Positions 18,301 through 25,442 of a stretch of 38,119 nt of DNA are shown here, piece after piece. Source of the stretch: JAHWJX01 sp036386655 (GTDB taxonomy: Bacteria > Pseudomonadota > Alphaproteobacteria > Caulobacterales > Caulobacteraceae). The position numbers and the translations under genes are program-made. Where the stretch lies: contig DASVVG010000152.1 of the NCBI GenBank assembly GCA_036386655.1, forward strand, positions 1 to 38,119. Direction: 5' to 3'. Every line of letters starts with the position of its first letter. The first letter of the stretch is position 1. Below the pieces are notes generated by a model, which ran no database searches, was not told the origin of the DNA, and saw only the letters and a list, made by a program, of their open reading frames with translations.

Positions 18301-18606
18301 CTACTCCTCGAGCCCCTGCATCTTCAGCATCTCGCGCGCGAGGTCGTCGGTGAGGCCCAGGCCGCCGGCCTTTGACATCTGCTGCGCCACGGCTTCGAGC
18401 AGGAACGACTTGAACGCCGCCTCGCCGGGGCCGCCGCCGAACGGTCCGGACAGTTCGGAGCCTTCGAACATCGGTGCGAGCATCTGGGCGATGAAGGCGG
18501 ACTCGAACTTCTGGGCGGTCTGCTCGATCTGCTTGCGAGTCTTCGCCTCGGGCGCCTGTGGCTGGCCGCTCAGCATGCCCGGAGGGAGGGCGACGGGACC
18601 GTCCAT
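18301..18606 (-). CDS. FlgJ-N-like rod-binding protein (CheL family)
   Basis: 101 residues. The region from about 26 to 95 (QIEQTAQKFESAFIAQMLAPMFEGSE ... FGGGPGEAAFKSFLLEAVAQQMSKAGGLGLTDDLAREML) is the rod-binding domain found at the N-terminus of FlgJ, without the muramidase domain, as in alphaproteobacterial CheL/rod-binding proteins. Its ATG overlaps the flgI stop (TGATG), so they are translationally coupled. Role: rod cap or scaffold during periplasmic rod assembly. Confidence 0.88.
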   Translation of the reverse strand: MDGPVALPPGMLSGQPQAPEAKTRKQIEQTAQKFESAFIAQMLAPMFEGSELSGPFGGGPGEAAFKSFLLEAVAQQMSKAGGLGLTDDLAREMLKMQGLEE

Positions 18607-19700
18607 CACATCACCTCGATTTCGGCCTGGAGGGCGCCCGCGGCCTTCAGCGTCTGCAGGATGGAGATCATGTCGCGCGGGCCGACACCCAAGGCGTTGA
18701 GGCCCTCCACCAGGCTGGAGAGCGAGGCGCCGCCGTTCAGGATGCGCATCTCCTTGCCGGTCTCCTCCACGCTCACGTCCGAGCGGGGCACGACGACGGT
18801 GGTCCCGTCGCCGAGCGGCTCCGGCTGGCTGACCTGCGGGGTCTCCTGCACCGAGACGGTGAGCGAGCCCTGGGCGATGGCGACGGTGGAGATCCGCACG
18901 TTCTCCCCCATGACGATCACGCCGGAGCCTTCGTCGATGACCACCTTGGCGGGGGTGTCGACTTCCACCGGCAGCTGCTCGACGGCGGTGAGGAAGGCGA
19001 CCACGTCGGCGCCCGTCGGCGGGACGACCCGCACGATGCTCGGGTTGTCGGCGATCGCGGTGTTCGGGTAGCGGCCGTTGATGGCGTCGGCCACCCGGCG
19101 GGCGGTGGTGAAGTCCGGGTTGCGCAGGGTCAGGCGGACCTGCTGCAGGTCGCGCATGCGGAAGGCGACCTCGCGCTCCACTGTGGCCCCGTTGGCGATG
19201 CGGCCGGCGGTCGGAACGCCCTTGGTGACGGACGATCCGGAGCTGCCCTCCGCGGAGAAGCCGCCGGTGACGACGGGTCCCTGCGCGACCGCGTAGGTCT
19301 CGCCGTCGGCACCCGCGAGCGGGGTCACCACCAGGGTGCCGCCCAGCAGGCTCTTGGCGTCGCCCATGGAAGAAATGGTGACGTCGAGCCGGGACCCGGA
19401 GGCCGCGAAGGCCGGCAGGCTGGCGGTGACCATCACCGCGGCGACGTTCTTGGTGTTGAGGTTGGCTTCGCGCGTGTTGACGCCGAGGCGCTCGAGCATG
19501 CCCTCGAGGCTCTGCTTGGTGAAGGCTGAATTGCGCAGCGAGTCGCCGGTGCCGTTCAGGCCGACCACCAGGCCGTAGCCCACCAGCTGGTTCTCGCGCA
19601 CGCCCTCGATGGCCACGATGTCCTTCACGCGCGAAGCGGCCGCGGCGGGACCGGCGCAGGCGGCGAGGACGAGGCAGGCGAGGGCGAAGCGCTTGAGCAT
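18606..19700 (-). CDS. flgI: Flagellar P-ring protein
   Basis: 364 residues from ATG 19700. FlgI forms the periplasmic P ring in the peptidoglycan around the rod. Typical motifs: SRVKDIVAIEGVRENQLVGYGLVVGLNGTGD just after the signal peptide, LLGGTLVVTPLAGADGETYAVAQG, VVIDEGSGVIVMGENVRIS and the ending SLVEGLNALGVGPRDMISILQTLKAAGALQAEIEVM. ATG 19700 is chosen over one at 19727 because it begins a clean signal peptide (MLKRFALACLVLAACAGPAAAA). An LAAC sequence inside it resembles a lipobox, but FlgI is normally cleaved by signal peptidase I. Confidence 0.97.
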   Translation of the reverse strand: MLKRFALACLVLAACAGPAAAASRVKDIVAIEGVRENQLVGYGLVVGLNGTGDSLRNSAFTKQSLEGMLERLGVNTREANLNTKNVAAVMVTASLPAFAASGSRLDVTISSMGDAKSLLGGTLVVTPLAGADGETYAVAQGPVVTGGFSAEGSSGSSVTKGVPTAGRIANGATVEREVAFRMRDLQQVRLTLRNPDFTTARRVADAINGRYPNTAIADNPSIVRVVPPTGADVVAFLTAVEQLPVEVDTPAKVVIDEGSGVIVMGENVRISTVAIAQGSLTVSVQETPQVSQPEPLGDGTTVVVPRSDVSVEETGKEMRILNGGASLSSLVEGLNALGVGPRDMISILQTLKAAGALQAEIEVM

Positions 19701-19820
19701 CGGCGAACCCGGACGGAGCGGCCCCATGGAGGGACCGCCTGCGCACGACGTTCTGCCGGCTGGAAGGCGGGTCCATAGAGCGGGGCGCCGGGTTAACGGC
19801 GGGTTGCCGCCCGCGGGCTG

Positions 19821-19833
19821 GGCAAAAACTGCC
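19821..19833. promoter_or_regulatory. Putative FlbD-binding ftr element, flgI/fliX control region
   Basis: GGCAAAAACTGCC, preceded by TG, lies between the divergent flgI and fliX genes. Apart from two variable positions it is identical over 15 bases to an element between flgF and fliL. As I recall it, the Caulobacter ftr consensus has a CGGC..AA..C.TGC-type pattern, so this probably binds FlbD, the sigma-54 activator that FliX controls. Inference from pattern and context. Confidence 0.5.
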
Positions 19834-19899
19834 GGGTGTTAACCGGTCCGAAAGGCGCCGCTTCGATCCTTTGCCGGAAGCAGGGGGTGCGCGCTGGCC

Positions 19900-20340
19900 A
19901 TGAAGGTCACCGGATCGAAAGTGGGCGCGACGGGTCGGGCGGGAGGCTCCGCGCCTTCCGCGAAGACGCCGTCCGGCGCCAGCTTCTCGGTCGCCGGGAG
20001 CGCCTCGACACGTGAGTCGGCTCCGGCGGCGCGGCTCTCCGGGCCGACCGGGGTGGGCTCCGTCGACGCGCTGCTGGCGCTGCAACAGACCGACAGCCCG
20101 CTGGAGCGCCGCCGCCGCGCGGTGAAGCGGGCCGGCCGCATCCTGGACGTCCTGGACGACATCAAGGTCGCGCTGCTGGAGGGCCGCGTCGGCCCCGGCG
20201 CCCTGTCCCAGCTGACCGAGGCGCTGCGCGAGGAGCGCTCCCAGACCGAAGACCCCCGCCTCGAAGGCTTGCTCGACGAAATCGAGACTCGCGCGGCGGT
20301 GGAACTGGCCAAGCGGGAGCGAGCCCCTGCGGCGGCTTAA
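19900..20340 (+). CDS. fliX: Flagellar assembly regulator FliX
   Basis: 146 residues. The first ~50 residues are Ser/Ala/Gly-rich and probably flexible; the rest is the conserved FliX helical domain (GSVDALLALQQTDSPLERRRRAVKRAGRILDVLDDIKVALLEGRV ... LTEALREERSQTEDPRLEGLLDEIETRAAVELAKRE). FliX couples completion of the early flagellar basal body to activity of the sigma-54 regulator FlbD; it is restricted to Caulobacterales and relatives. Its divergent arrangement with flgI is as in Caulobacter. ATG at 19900. Confidence 0.93.
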   Translation: MKVTGSKVGATGRAGGSAPSAKTPSGASFSVAGSASTRESAPAARLSGPTGVGSVDALLALQQTDSPLERRRRAVKRAGRILDVLDDIKVALLEGRVGPGALSQLTEALREERSQTEDPRLEGLLDEIETRAAVELAKRERAPAAA

Positions 20341-20360
20341 CACAGGTTACCCGAACGAGA

Positions 20361-20389
20361 TTGTCCGACTCGTTCACGCTGCGTATAAG
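20361..20389 (+). promoter_or_regulatory. Probable housekeeping promoter of dksA
   Basis: TTGTCC (20361-20366) and TATAAG (20384-20389) are spaced by 17 bases, close to the sigma-70/RpoD consensus. Transcription would start near 20396, about 35 bases before the dksA ATG. Confidence 0.55.
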
Positions 20390-20430
20390 CGCGGCCACTA
20401 CCGTAGGGGCGTCAACGCGTGGGGGCGTCG

Positions 20431-20859
20431 ATGAACGCGCCAGTGATGATTAGAGAAGCGTCGATTTACCGTCCTTCCGAGGACGAGCCGTTCATGAATG
20501 ACCGGCAACTCAAGTACTTCCGTCACAAGCTGTTGGCTTGGAAAGACGAGATCCTCCGGGAGTCGCGCGAGACGCTCTCGCACCTGCAGACCGAAACCGA
20601 GAACCACCCGGACATCACCGACCGGGCGTCCTCGGAGACGGACAGGGCGCTGGAACTCCGCACCCGCGACCGCCAGCGCAAGTTGATCTCCAAGATCGAC
20701 GAGGCGCTGCGCCGAATCGAGGACGGCTCCTACGGCTGGTGCGAGGAGACGGGGGAGCCCATCGGCCTCGCCCGCCTCGAGGCCCGCCCCATCGCCACGC
20801 TGAGCCTGGAAGCCCAGGAGCGGCACGAACGGCGAGAGCGGGTCCACCGCGACGACTGA
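20431..20859 (+). CDS. dksA: RNA polymerase-binding transcription factor DksA
   Basis: 142 residues. The secondary-channel coiled coil carries the tip motif DITDRASSE (DxxDxA, Asp61/Asp64), needed for action with ppGpp. The C-terminal segment YGWCEETGEPIGLARLEARPIATLSLEAQERHE is the DksA globular domain, but only Cys104 remains of the four zinc-binding cysteines, which is usual for alphaproteobacterial DksA. ATG 20431, preceded by GGGGG, fits better than the in-frame GTG at 20419. It has its own promoter and is followed by a hairpin terminator. Confidence 0.95.
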   Translation: MNAPVMIREASIYRPSEDEPFMNDRQLKYFRHKLLAWKDEILRESRETLSHLQTETENHPDITDRASSETDRALELRTRDRQRKLISKIDEALRRIEDGSYGWCEETGEPIGLARLEARPIATLSLEAQERHERRERVHRDD

Positions 20860-20866
20860 GGAAAGC

Positions 20867-20892
20867 GCCCCGCCGGATCCCTCCGGCGGGGC
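20867..20892 (+). terminator. Intrinsic-type terminator after dksA
   Basis: A perfect 10-bp GC stem (GCCCCGCCGG / CCGGCGGGGC) with a six-base loop lies eight bases after the dksA stop and is followed by TCTT on the plus strand. The T-tract is short. On the minus strand it also sits just beyond the BON gene's stop and may serve both. Confidence 0.7.
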
Positions 20893-20900
20893 TCTTCACG

Positions 20901-21818
20901 TCAGCTCCGCTCGGTCCCAGCCTGCCGGTCCATGCTGAACAAGCCGCCCTCGTCGGTGCGGCCGACGCGCAGGTTGTTCTGCACGTGCTTCACGCCCGAC
21001 ACGTTGTCGGCGAGGTCCTCGGCCCGGCGCTTGTCCTCACGGCTGGTCACCTTCCCGGTCAGGGTGACCTCGCCCTTGTCGACCATCACCTGAATGTCGG
21101 TGGCGTCGAGGAAGGGATCGTCCGTCAGGCGGTCGTGCACGTCGTCCAGGATCCGCTCGTCGGCCCGGCTGTAGCCGCTAGGTCCGCGCCCGCGATGCAT
21201 GCCGTGACCCTGCTGCTGGTCGCCGCTGAAGAACGACTGCGCGCGGTCCTTCGCCTTTTCCCACCAGTGCTGGCCGCCGCCCTGTTGCTGATCTCCCTGC
21301 GCGCCGCCGAAGGTCTGCCCGTAGCCCGTGCCGGTCTGGCCGGTGTACGCGCCGCCGCTGGAAGCGCTTTGGCCGAAGCCCTGCGCGCCGCCGTAGAAGC
21401 CGGTGCTCTGCCCGCCGTAGCCGCCGGCCGGCTGGATCCCGCCCTGACCGGTGGTCTGGCTGAAGCCTTGCCCGTGGTGCTGGCCATGCTGCTGAAACGA
21501 CTGGCTGCGGTCGTAGGGGATGGGCTCTCCGGCCCCGTACTGCTGGCCGTAGTTCTGGTGGCCGCCCGACATGCCGCCGGACCCGCCCCAGCCCCCGTGG
21601 CCGTGGTCGCCGCCGGAGCCCCGGTCCGAGCCGTAGGTGCGGTCGTAGCCGCCAGTCTGGCCGTAGCTCTGACCCTGGCCGTAACCGCGGTCGAAGCCCT
21701 GTTGGCCGAAGCCCTGCTGTCCGTAGTTCTGGCCGTACCCCTGCTGGTTCTGCGAACCGAAGCGGTCGTCCTGCTGGCGCATCCGTTCCTCGTCTCGCCA
21801 ACGGTTCTCGTCTGCCAT
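20901..21818 (-). CDS. BON-domain protein with long Gly/Gln/Tyr-rich low-complexity region
   Basis: 305 residues. Residues 1 to about 215 are low-complexity, dominated by G, Q, S, Y and F (repeated GYGQ, QGFGQQGF, SYGQTGGYDRTYG units), with no signal peptide. The C-terminal 217-286 is a BON domain (ILDDVHDRLTDDPFLDATDIQVMVDKGEVTLTGKVTSREDKRRAEDLADNVSGVKHVQNNLRV), a fold seen in OsmY-like stress proteins that bind lipid or interact with the envelope. A sigma-EcfG-like promoter lies upstream (21866-21891). The composition resembles prion-like, condensate-prone segments. Exact function unknown. Confidence 0.85.
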   Translation of the reverse strand: MADENRWRDEERMRQQDDRFGSQNQQGYGQNYGQQGFGQQGFDRGYGQGQSYGQTGGYDRTYGSDRGSGGDHGHGGWGGSGGMSGGHQNYGQQYGAGEPIPYDRSQSFQQHGQHHGQGFSQTTGQGGIQPAGGYGGQSTGFYGGAQGFGQSASSGGAYTGQTGTGYGQTFGGAQGDQQQGGGQHWWEKAKDRAQSFFSGDQQQGHGMHRGRGPSGYSRADERILDDVHDRLTDDPFLDATDIQVMVDKGEVTLTGKVTSREDKRRAEDLADNVSGVKHVQNNLRVGRTDEGGLFSMDRQAGTERS

Positions 21819-21865
21819 GTGACTTCCTCTCGTTGCTGCTCGAGCCGCGGAGCGGCTGTGGCGAC

Positions 21866-21891
21866 AACCCGACGCTGGCGGGAGGGGTTCC
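21866..21891 (-). promoter_or_regulatory. Possible EcfG (general stress) promoter of the BON gene
   Basis: On the minus strand, GGAAC (21891-21887) and GGTT (21869-21866) are separated by 17 bases; consensus is GGAAC-N16/17-CGTT, so one mismatch. It lies about 50 bases before the BON start codon. Confidence 0.4.
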
Positions 21892-21903
21892 CCCTGCGGG
21901 CGA

Positions 21904-21928
21904 GGAACGAGGGCCGCGCGGAGCCGTT
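21904..21928 (+). promoter_or_regulatory. EcfG (SigT-type general stress) promoter
   Basis: GGAAC (21904-21908), a 16-base spacer and CGTT (21925-21928) match the alphaproteobacterial general-stress sigma factor consensus exactly. Transcription would start near 21935, about 20 bases upstream of the small acidic protein's ATG. The divergent BON gene has a similar but weaker element. Confidence 0.6.
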
Positions 21929-21954
21929 TCTCAGGCTGCCTTCAGGAGGTCCGC

Positions 21955-22179
21955 ATGAGCACGTCGAAGCATCCGAACCGGCCCGAATGGGGCGAGGGCG
22001 ACGGCCCGCCCGACGACCTCGAGCGCAACCCCGGCATCGGCCAGTCGGCCGGTCTGACCACCAGCGGCGGCGACATCGAGGACGTGCTGGGCGACAGCAC
22101 GGTCGAGGGCGATACGGCCAACAACACGACGCCGCAGGGCGGCATCAAGGTCGACGACTGGGGCCGCACGAACAAGTAG
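21955..22179 (+). CDS. Small acidic, probably disordered protein (74 residues)
   Basis: 74 residues, acidic, rich in Gly/Asp/Thr/Asn, with no hydrophobic core: WGEGDGPPDDLERNPGIGQSAGLTTSGGD near the start, and DVLGDSTVEGDTANNTTPQGGIKVDDWGR at the end. AGGAGGT lies seven bases before the ATG, an excellent ribosome-binding site, and a perfect EcfG-type promoter lies just upstream. This supports a real gene induced under general stress. Its function is unknown; the composition recalls small stress-induced hydrophilic proteins. Confidence 0.78.
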   Translation: MSTSKHPNRPEWGEGDGPPDDLERNPGIGQSAGLTTSGGDIEDVLGDSTVEGDTANNTTPQGGIKVDDWGRTNK

Positions 22180-22192
22180 CGGCCGCCGCGCC

Positions 22193-22936
22193 TCAGAACG
22201 GCGTGTAGCGCTCGATGATGGCCTGACCCGCGGGCACCTGCTGCGCGCGGGTCAGCGCGCCGCGCCCGCCGTAGCCGATGCGCGCCTCGGCGATCTGCGT
22301 GTGGCGGATGGTGTTGGCCGCGGAGATGTCCTCCGGCCGCACGATCCCGGCGACGGTCAGTTCGCGCAGCTCCTGGTTGGTGCGCACTTCCTGGCGGCCC
22401 TGAATCATCATGTTGCCGTTGGGCAGCACGTGGGTGACCACGGCCGCGATCGTCAGGTTGATCTTCTCGGCACGGTTGATGGCCCCCGCGCCCGAAGAGC
22501 TCGACTCGCCGCCGAAGCCGACGGCGTTCTGGGGATCGAAGCCGCCCGGCAGGATCTTTCCCAAGCTCGACTCCAGCCCGAGGAGGTTGGTCAGCCCGCC
22601 GCTCATCTCGTTCTCTCGCGAGCGGTTGGTGGAGTTGTTCATCGTCGCGCTGTCGTCGATCTCGATGCTGACGGTGACGATGTCGCCCACGCGCTGGGCG
22701 CGCTGGTCCTTGAAGAAGGCCTTGGCGCCGGCCTTCCAGATCGAGTTGGCCGAGGCGAGGGCCGCCGACGGCTGCGGCGCGGGCATGCCCATCGGCTGCG
22801 TGTGCGCCACGAGCGGCGCAGGGTAGGCCACGGGCGAGAGCTGCGGCGTCCGCCCCGAGCCGGCGACGTCGCCGATCGTTCCGCAGGCGGCGAGGGCGAG
22901 GGGCAGGGACGTCGCGAGGATCAGGATCGGGCGCAT
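22193..22936 (-). CDS. flgH: Flagellar L-ring protein
   Basis: 247 residues. A lipoprotein signal peptide has the lipobox LALAAC with Cys18, so the protein anchors in the outer membrane, where FlgH forms the L ring. Core motifs: SIWKAGAKAFFKDQRAQRVGDIVTVSIEIDDSA, INLTIAAVVTHVLPNGNMMIQGRQEVRTNQELRELTVAGIVRPEDISAANTI and AEARIGYGGRGALTRAQQVPAGQ. It is the last gene of the flgF-flgG-flgA-flgH operon, with an eight-base gap after flgA. Confidence 0.97.
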   Translation of the reverse strand: MRPILILATSLPLALAACGTIGDVAGSGRTPQLSPVAYPAPLVAHTQPMGMPAPQPSAALASANSIWKAGAKAFFKDQRAQRVGDIVTVSIEIDDSATMNNSTNRSRENEMSGGLTNLLGLESSLGKILPGGFDPQNAVGFGGESSSSGAGAINRAEKINLTIAAVVTHVLPNGNMMIQGRQEVRTNQELRELTVAGIVRPEDISAANTIRHTQIAEARIGYGGRGALTRAQQVPAGQAIIERYTPF

Positions 22937-22944
22937 CGGGTCAC

Positions 22945-23697
22945 TCAGCGGCGGGCGAGGGGGGAGGGGGCGGAGCGGATGGCTTCGGCGCGCGGGCCGA
23001 CGACGGCCTGGCCCGGGCCGGAAGCGACCGCCTCGATGATCTTCTTGGACGCGGGGTTCAGGATGCGCACCGTATCGCCGGCCGCGGCGGCGGAGAGCGC
23101 CTTGCCCTGCATGACGAGGTTCAGGCCGCCCATGCGGTAGGCGACGGAGACGGTTTCATCCTTGGCGATCACGCGCGCAGCGGCGAGGTCTCGGGCGGAG
23201 ACGGCGGCGCCGGCGCGCAGCGGCTTGCGGGCGGTCCAGCCCATCGCCGTCTCGGCGTCGCGCGGCGCGTCCCCCGGGACGAGGTGCGAGCCGACGGGGG
23301 CCCACGTCAGATCCTCCGCGCGGACGGTGTCGCCGGCGTTCAGGCTTCGCGCATAGACGAGCGCCTCGACCATTCCGGCGGTGGGGGCGGCAGAGGCGAC
23401 TGGAGCCGTTCCGGCGCGCACGGCGATGCGGCGCATGCCCGTGGGGTTGGCCCAGGACAGGCCTGCGGCGCGCGCGGCGGCCTGAACGCGCGCGGCGTCC
23501 AGCACCACGGCCGAGCCGCCCTGCGGGCCGGGCGCCACGACGGTGGCCGACGCGGCGCCGGCGCCTTCGAACAGGTCGCCGAGCGTCACCACGCCGTCGT
23601 CGTCGAGCGGCTGCGGCTTCAGCGCCACCGCTTGGCCGGCGAGCGCGGAGCCCGCGAACAGGGCGGCGAAAGCCGCGAGGGCGAGGGTCCTCACCAT
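22945..23697 (-). CDS. flgA: Flagellar basal body P-ring formation chaperone FlgA
   Basis: 250 residues with a signal peptide (to about residue 20). The C-terminal SAF-like and tail regions are typical: YARSLNAGDTVRAEDLTWAP, ARKPLRAGAAVSARDLAAARVIAKDETVSVAYRMGGLNLVMQGKALSAAAAGDTVRILNPASKKIIEAVASGPGQAVV. FlgA is a periplasmic chaperone for FlgI. Starts one base after flgG's stop and lies eight bases before flgH. The N-terminal part is longer than in enteric FlgA, as is usual in Caulobacterales. Confidence 0.93.
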   Translation of the reverse strand: MVRTLALAAFAALFAGSALAGQAVALKPQPLDDDGVVTLGDLFEGAGAASATVVAPGPQGGSAVVLDAARVQAAARAAGLSWANPTGMRRIAVRAGTAPVASAAPTAGMVEALVYARSLNAGDTVRAEDLTWAPVGSHLVPGDAPRDAETAMGWTARKPLRAGAAVSARDLAAARVIAKDETVSVAYRMGGLNLVMQGKALSAAAAGDTVRILNPASKKIIEAVASGPGQAVVGPRAEAIRSAPSPLARR

Positions 23698-23698
23698 G

Positions 23699-24484
23699 TT
23701 ATTTCAGCTGGTTCGCGGCGGAGAGCATCTCGTCGGCGGTGGTGATGACCTTCGAGTTCATCTCGTAGGCGCGCTGCGCCACGATCAGCGCCGTGACCTC
23801 GGCCACCGCGTCGACGTTCGAGGCCTCGGTGTAGCCCTGGTTGAGCTGCCCGAAGCCCGGCTCGCCCGGCGCCCCGGTGTTGGCCGGACCCGAAGCGGCG
23901 GTTTCCATGAACAGGTTGTCGCCGATGGCCTCGAGCCCGCCCTGGTTCACGAAGCTGGCCAGCTCGATCTGGCCGACCTCCTGCGGATTGGGGTCCTCGC
24001 CGAGGATGGCCTGCACCTGGCCGGTCTTGGAGATGACGACCTCCTTGGCCTCGCCGGGAATGGTGATCGCCGGCTGCACCACGTAGCCGTCGTCGGTGAC
24101 GATCTGGCCTTCGGGGCTCATCGAGAAGTTGCCCGCCCGCGTGTAGGCGGTCTCGCCCGAGGGCAGCAGTATCTGGAACATGCCCTTGCCGCTGATCGCC
24201 ACGTCGAGCTGGTTCTCGGTGCGGGTCAGGCTGCCCTGCTCGGAGATGCGGTAGACCGCGCCCGCCTTCACGCCGTGCCCGATCTGGATGCCGGTGGGGA
24301 CCACCGTGCCGGAGGACGAGGACTGCGCGCCCATCCGCTCGACGTTCTGGTACATCAGGTCCTGGAACTCCGCGCGCTGCCGCTTGAAGCCGACGGTGTT
24401 CATGTTGGCGATGTTGTTGGAGATGACCTCCACGTTCAGCTGCTGGGCGCTCATGCCCGTCGCCGCAGTCCTGAGAGCACGCAT
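23699..24484 (-). CDS. flgG: Flagellar distal rod protein FlgG
   Basis: 261 residues, standard length. The N-terminal D0 motif MSAQQLNVEVISNNIANMNTVGFKRQRAEFQDLMYQNV and the C-terminal SNVDAVAEVTALIVAQRAYEMNSKVITTADEMLSAANQL pair as in all rod/hook axial proteins; the LTRTENQLDVAISGKGMFQI strand is typical of FlgG. It forms the distal rod in the periplasm and is exported by the flagellar type III system, so it has no signal peptide. GGAGGA precedes the ATG. Follows flgF by 14 bases. Confidence 0.98.
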   Translation of the reverse strand: MRALRTAATGMSAQQLNVEVISNNIANMNTVGFKRQRAEFQDLMYQNVERMGAQSSSSGTVVPTGIQIGHGVKAGAVYRISEQGSLTRTENQLDVAISGKGMFQILLPSGETAYTRAGNFSMSPEGQIVTDDGYVVQPAITIPGEAKEVVISKTGQVQAILGEDPNPQEVGQIELASFVNQGGLEAIGDNLFMETAASGPANTGAPGEPGFGQLNQGYTEASNVDAVAEVTALIVAQRAYEMNSKVITTADEMLSAANQLK

Positions 24485-24498
24485 GGCGGGGCTCCTCC

Positions 24499-25230
24499 TT
24501 AGGGCTTGCCGAGCCGGTCGACGGCGCGGCGGGAGAGATCCTGGGTCTGGTCGATCATCCGGGTGACGCGCTCGTAGGCGCGGCTGACCTCGATCAGGTT
24601 CACGACTTCCAGGACGGGGTTCACGTTGCTGCTCTCGAGCATGCCCTGTCGGACCGGCACGCCGGTGGCGGGGACGGGTTCGGCGCCGTCGGCGAGGTAG
24701 CGGCCTTCGCCGGTCTTCGAGAGCGCGCCGAGGTTGTCGAAGCGCACCACGCCCAGCCGGGCCACGCGCTGGCCGTCCTGGCTGATGGTGCCGTCGGCCG
24801 CGATCGAGGGGGCCGAGCCTTCGCGGCGGAGCGTGATCTCGCCGCCGCCCTCGTCCAGCACGGCCTCGCCGCCCTGAGTGATCAGGCGGCCGGTCGGGTC
24901 CAGCTTGAAGCGGCCGTCGCGGGTGTAGCGATCGCCGTCCTCGGTGCTAATCGTGAAGAAGGCCTCGCCTTCGATGGCGACGTCGAGGTCGCCGCCGGTC
25001 TGCTTCAGGGAACCCTGGCCGAAGTTCCGGCTGACGCCGTTGTCCAGCACGAAGCGGGCGGTGTGGTGCACCTGCGCGTTCTTGGCGGGCCCGCGCTGCT
25101 CGGTGTTGGTGAGCAGGGCTTCGGCCTTGAAGCCGGTGGTGTCGGCGTTCGCGATGTTGTTGGCGACGATGTCGAGCTGACGCCGGAGCGTCATCTGTCG
25201 CGACAGGGCTACGTAGGTGGAGTTGTCCAA
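24499..25230 (-). CDS. flgF: Flagellar proximal rod protein FlgF
   Basis: 243 residues from a TTG start at 25230. D0 motif MTLRRQLDIVANNIANADTTGFKAE at the N-terminus and the C-terminal SNVNPVLEVVNLIEVSRAYERVTRMIDQTQDL; TGGDLDVAIEGEAFFTI in between. First gene of the flgF-flgG-flgA-flgH operon. No strong Shine-Dalgarno precedes the TTG; no nearer in-frame ATG would keep the D0 helix intact. A sigma-54-like promoter lies at 25285-25298 and a likely FlbD site further upstream. Confidence 0.96.
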   Translation of the reverse strand: MDNSTYVALSRQMTLRRQLDIVANNIANADTTGFKAEALLTNTEQRGPAKNAQVHHTARFVLDNGVSRNFGQGSLKQTGGDLDVAIEGEAFFTISTEDGDRYTRDGRFKLDPTGRLITQGGEAVLDEGGGEITLRREGSAPSIAADGTISQDGQRVARLGVVRFDNLGALSKTGEGRYLADGAEPVPATGVPVRQGMLESSNVNPVLEVVNLIEVSRAYERVTRMIDQTQDLSRRAVDRLGKP

Positions 25231-25284
25231 GCCGTTCGCCCGCGCCGCCGTTCTCGGCAGCTCAGGTCCTCAGCGTGGGGCTCC

Positions 25285-25298
25285 GCAGTCCGCAGGCC
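25285..25298 (-). promoter_or_regulatory. Candidate sigma-54 promoter of flgF operon
   Basis: On the minus strand GGC...TGC is spaced so that the invariant GG (25298-25297) and GC (25286-25285) are ten bases apart, as sigma-54 requires. The flanking bases fit only partly. Transcription would begin about 40 bases before the flgF TTG, and a putative FlbD site lies about 120 bases upstream of that point, a normal enhancer distance. Confidence 0.4.
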
Positions 25299-25333
25299 GG
25301 CTGATGGGTCGGCTAGATCAGAAGGCCTCCCGG

Positions 25334-25348
25334 TTAAGAAGGGCTGAA
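25334..25348 (+). promoter_or_regulatory. Candidate CtrA box upstream of fliL
   Basis: TTAA, a seven-base spacer and TGAA (followed by C) match the CtrA consensus TTAA-N7-TTAA with one mismatch. It lies about 95 bases before the fliL ATG. In Caulobacter, fliL-fliM is a class II operon driven by CtrA, so the position is sensible. Confidence 0.5.
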
Positions 25349-25389
25349 CGCCCCGTTCGCGACCCCCTCAACGCCTCGTTAACCGGGTG

Positions 25390-25402
25390 GGCACAATCTG
25401 CC
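25390..25402. promoter_or_regulatory. Putative FlbD-binding ftr element, flgF/fliL control region
   Basis: GGCACAATCTGCC, preceded by TG, repeats the element found between flgI and fliX with two differences in 15 bases. It could act as an enhancer for flgF and a repressor site for fliL, as FlbD does at other class II/III boundaries. Confidence 0.5.
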
Positions 25403-25442
25403 TACCGAAGCCGGACCGGACCGGCGGCGCAGGGGCGCGCGC

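Noticed and set aside
19740..19765. GGC...TGC sequence upstream of flgI resembling a sigma-54 promoter
   Set aside because: The GG and GC elements are 11 bases apart instead of the strict 10, so not called.
19793..19853. Two TTAA half-sites before fliX that might be CtrA boxes
   Set aside because: At N7 spacing the second halves are TTGC and GAAA, at least two mismatches each; too weak to call.
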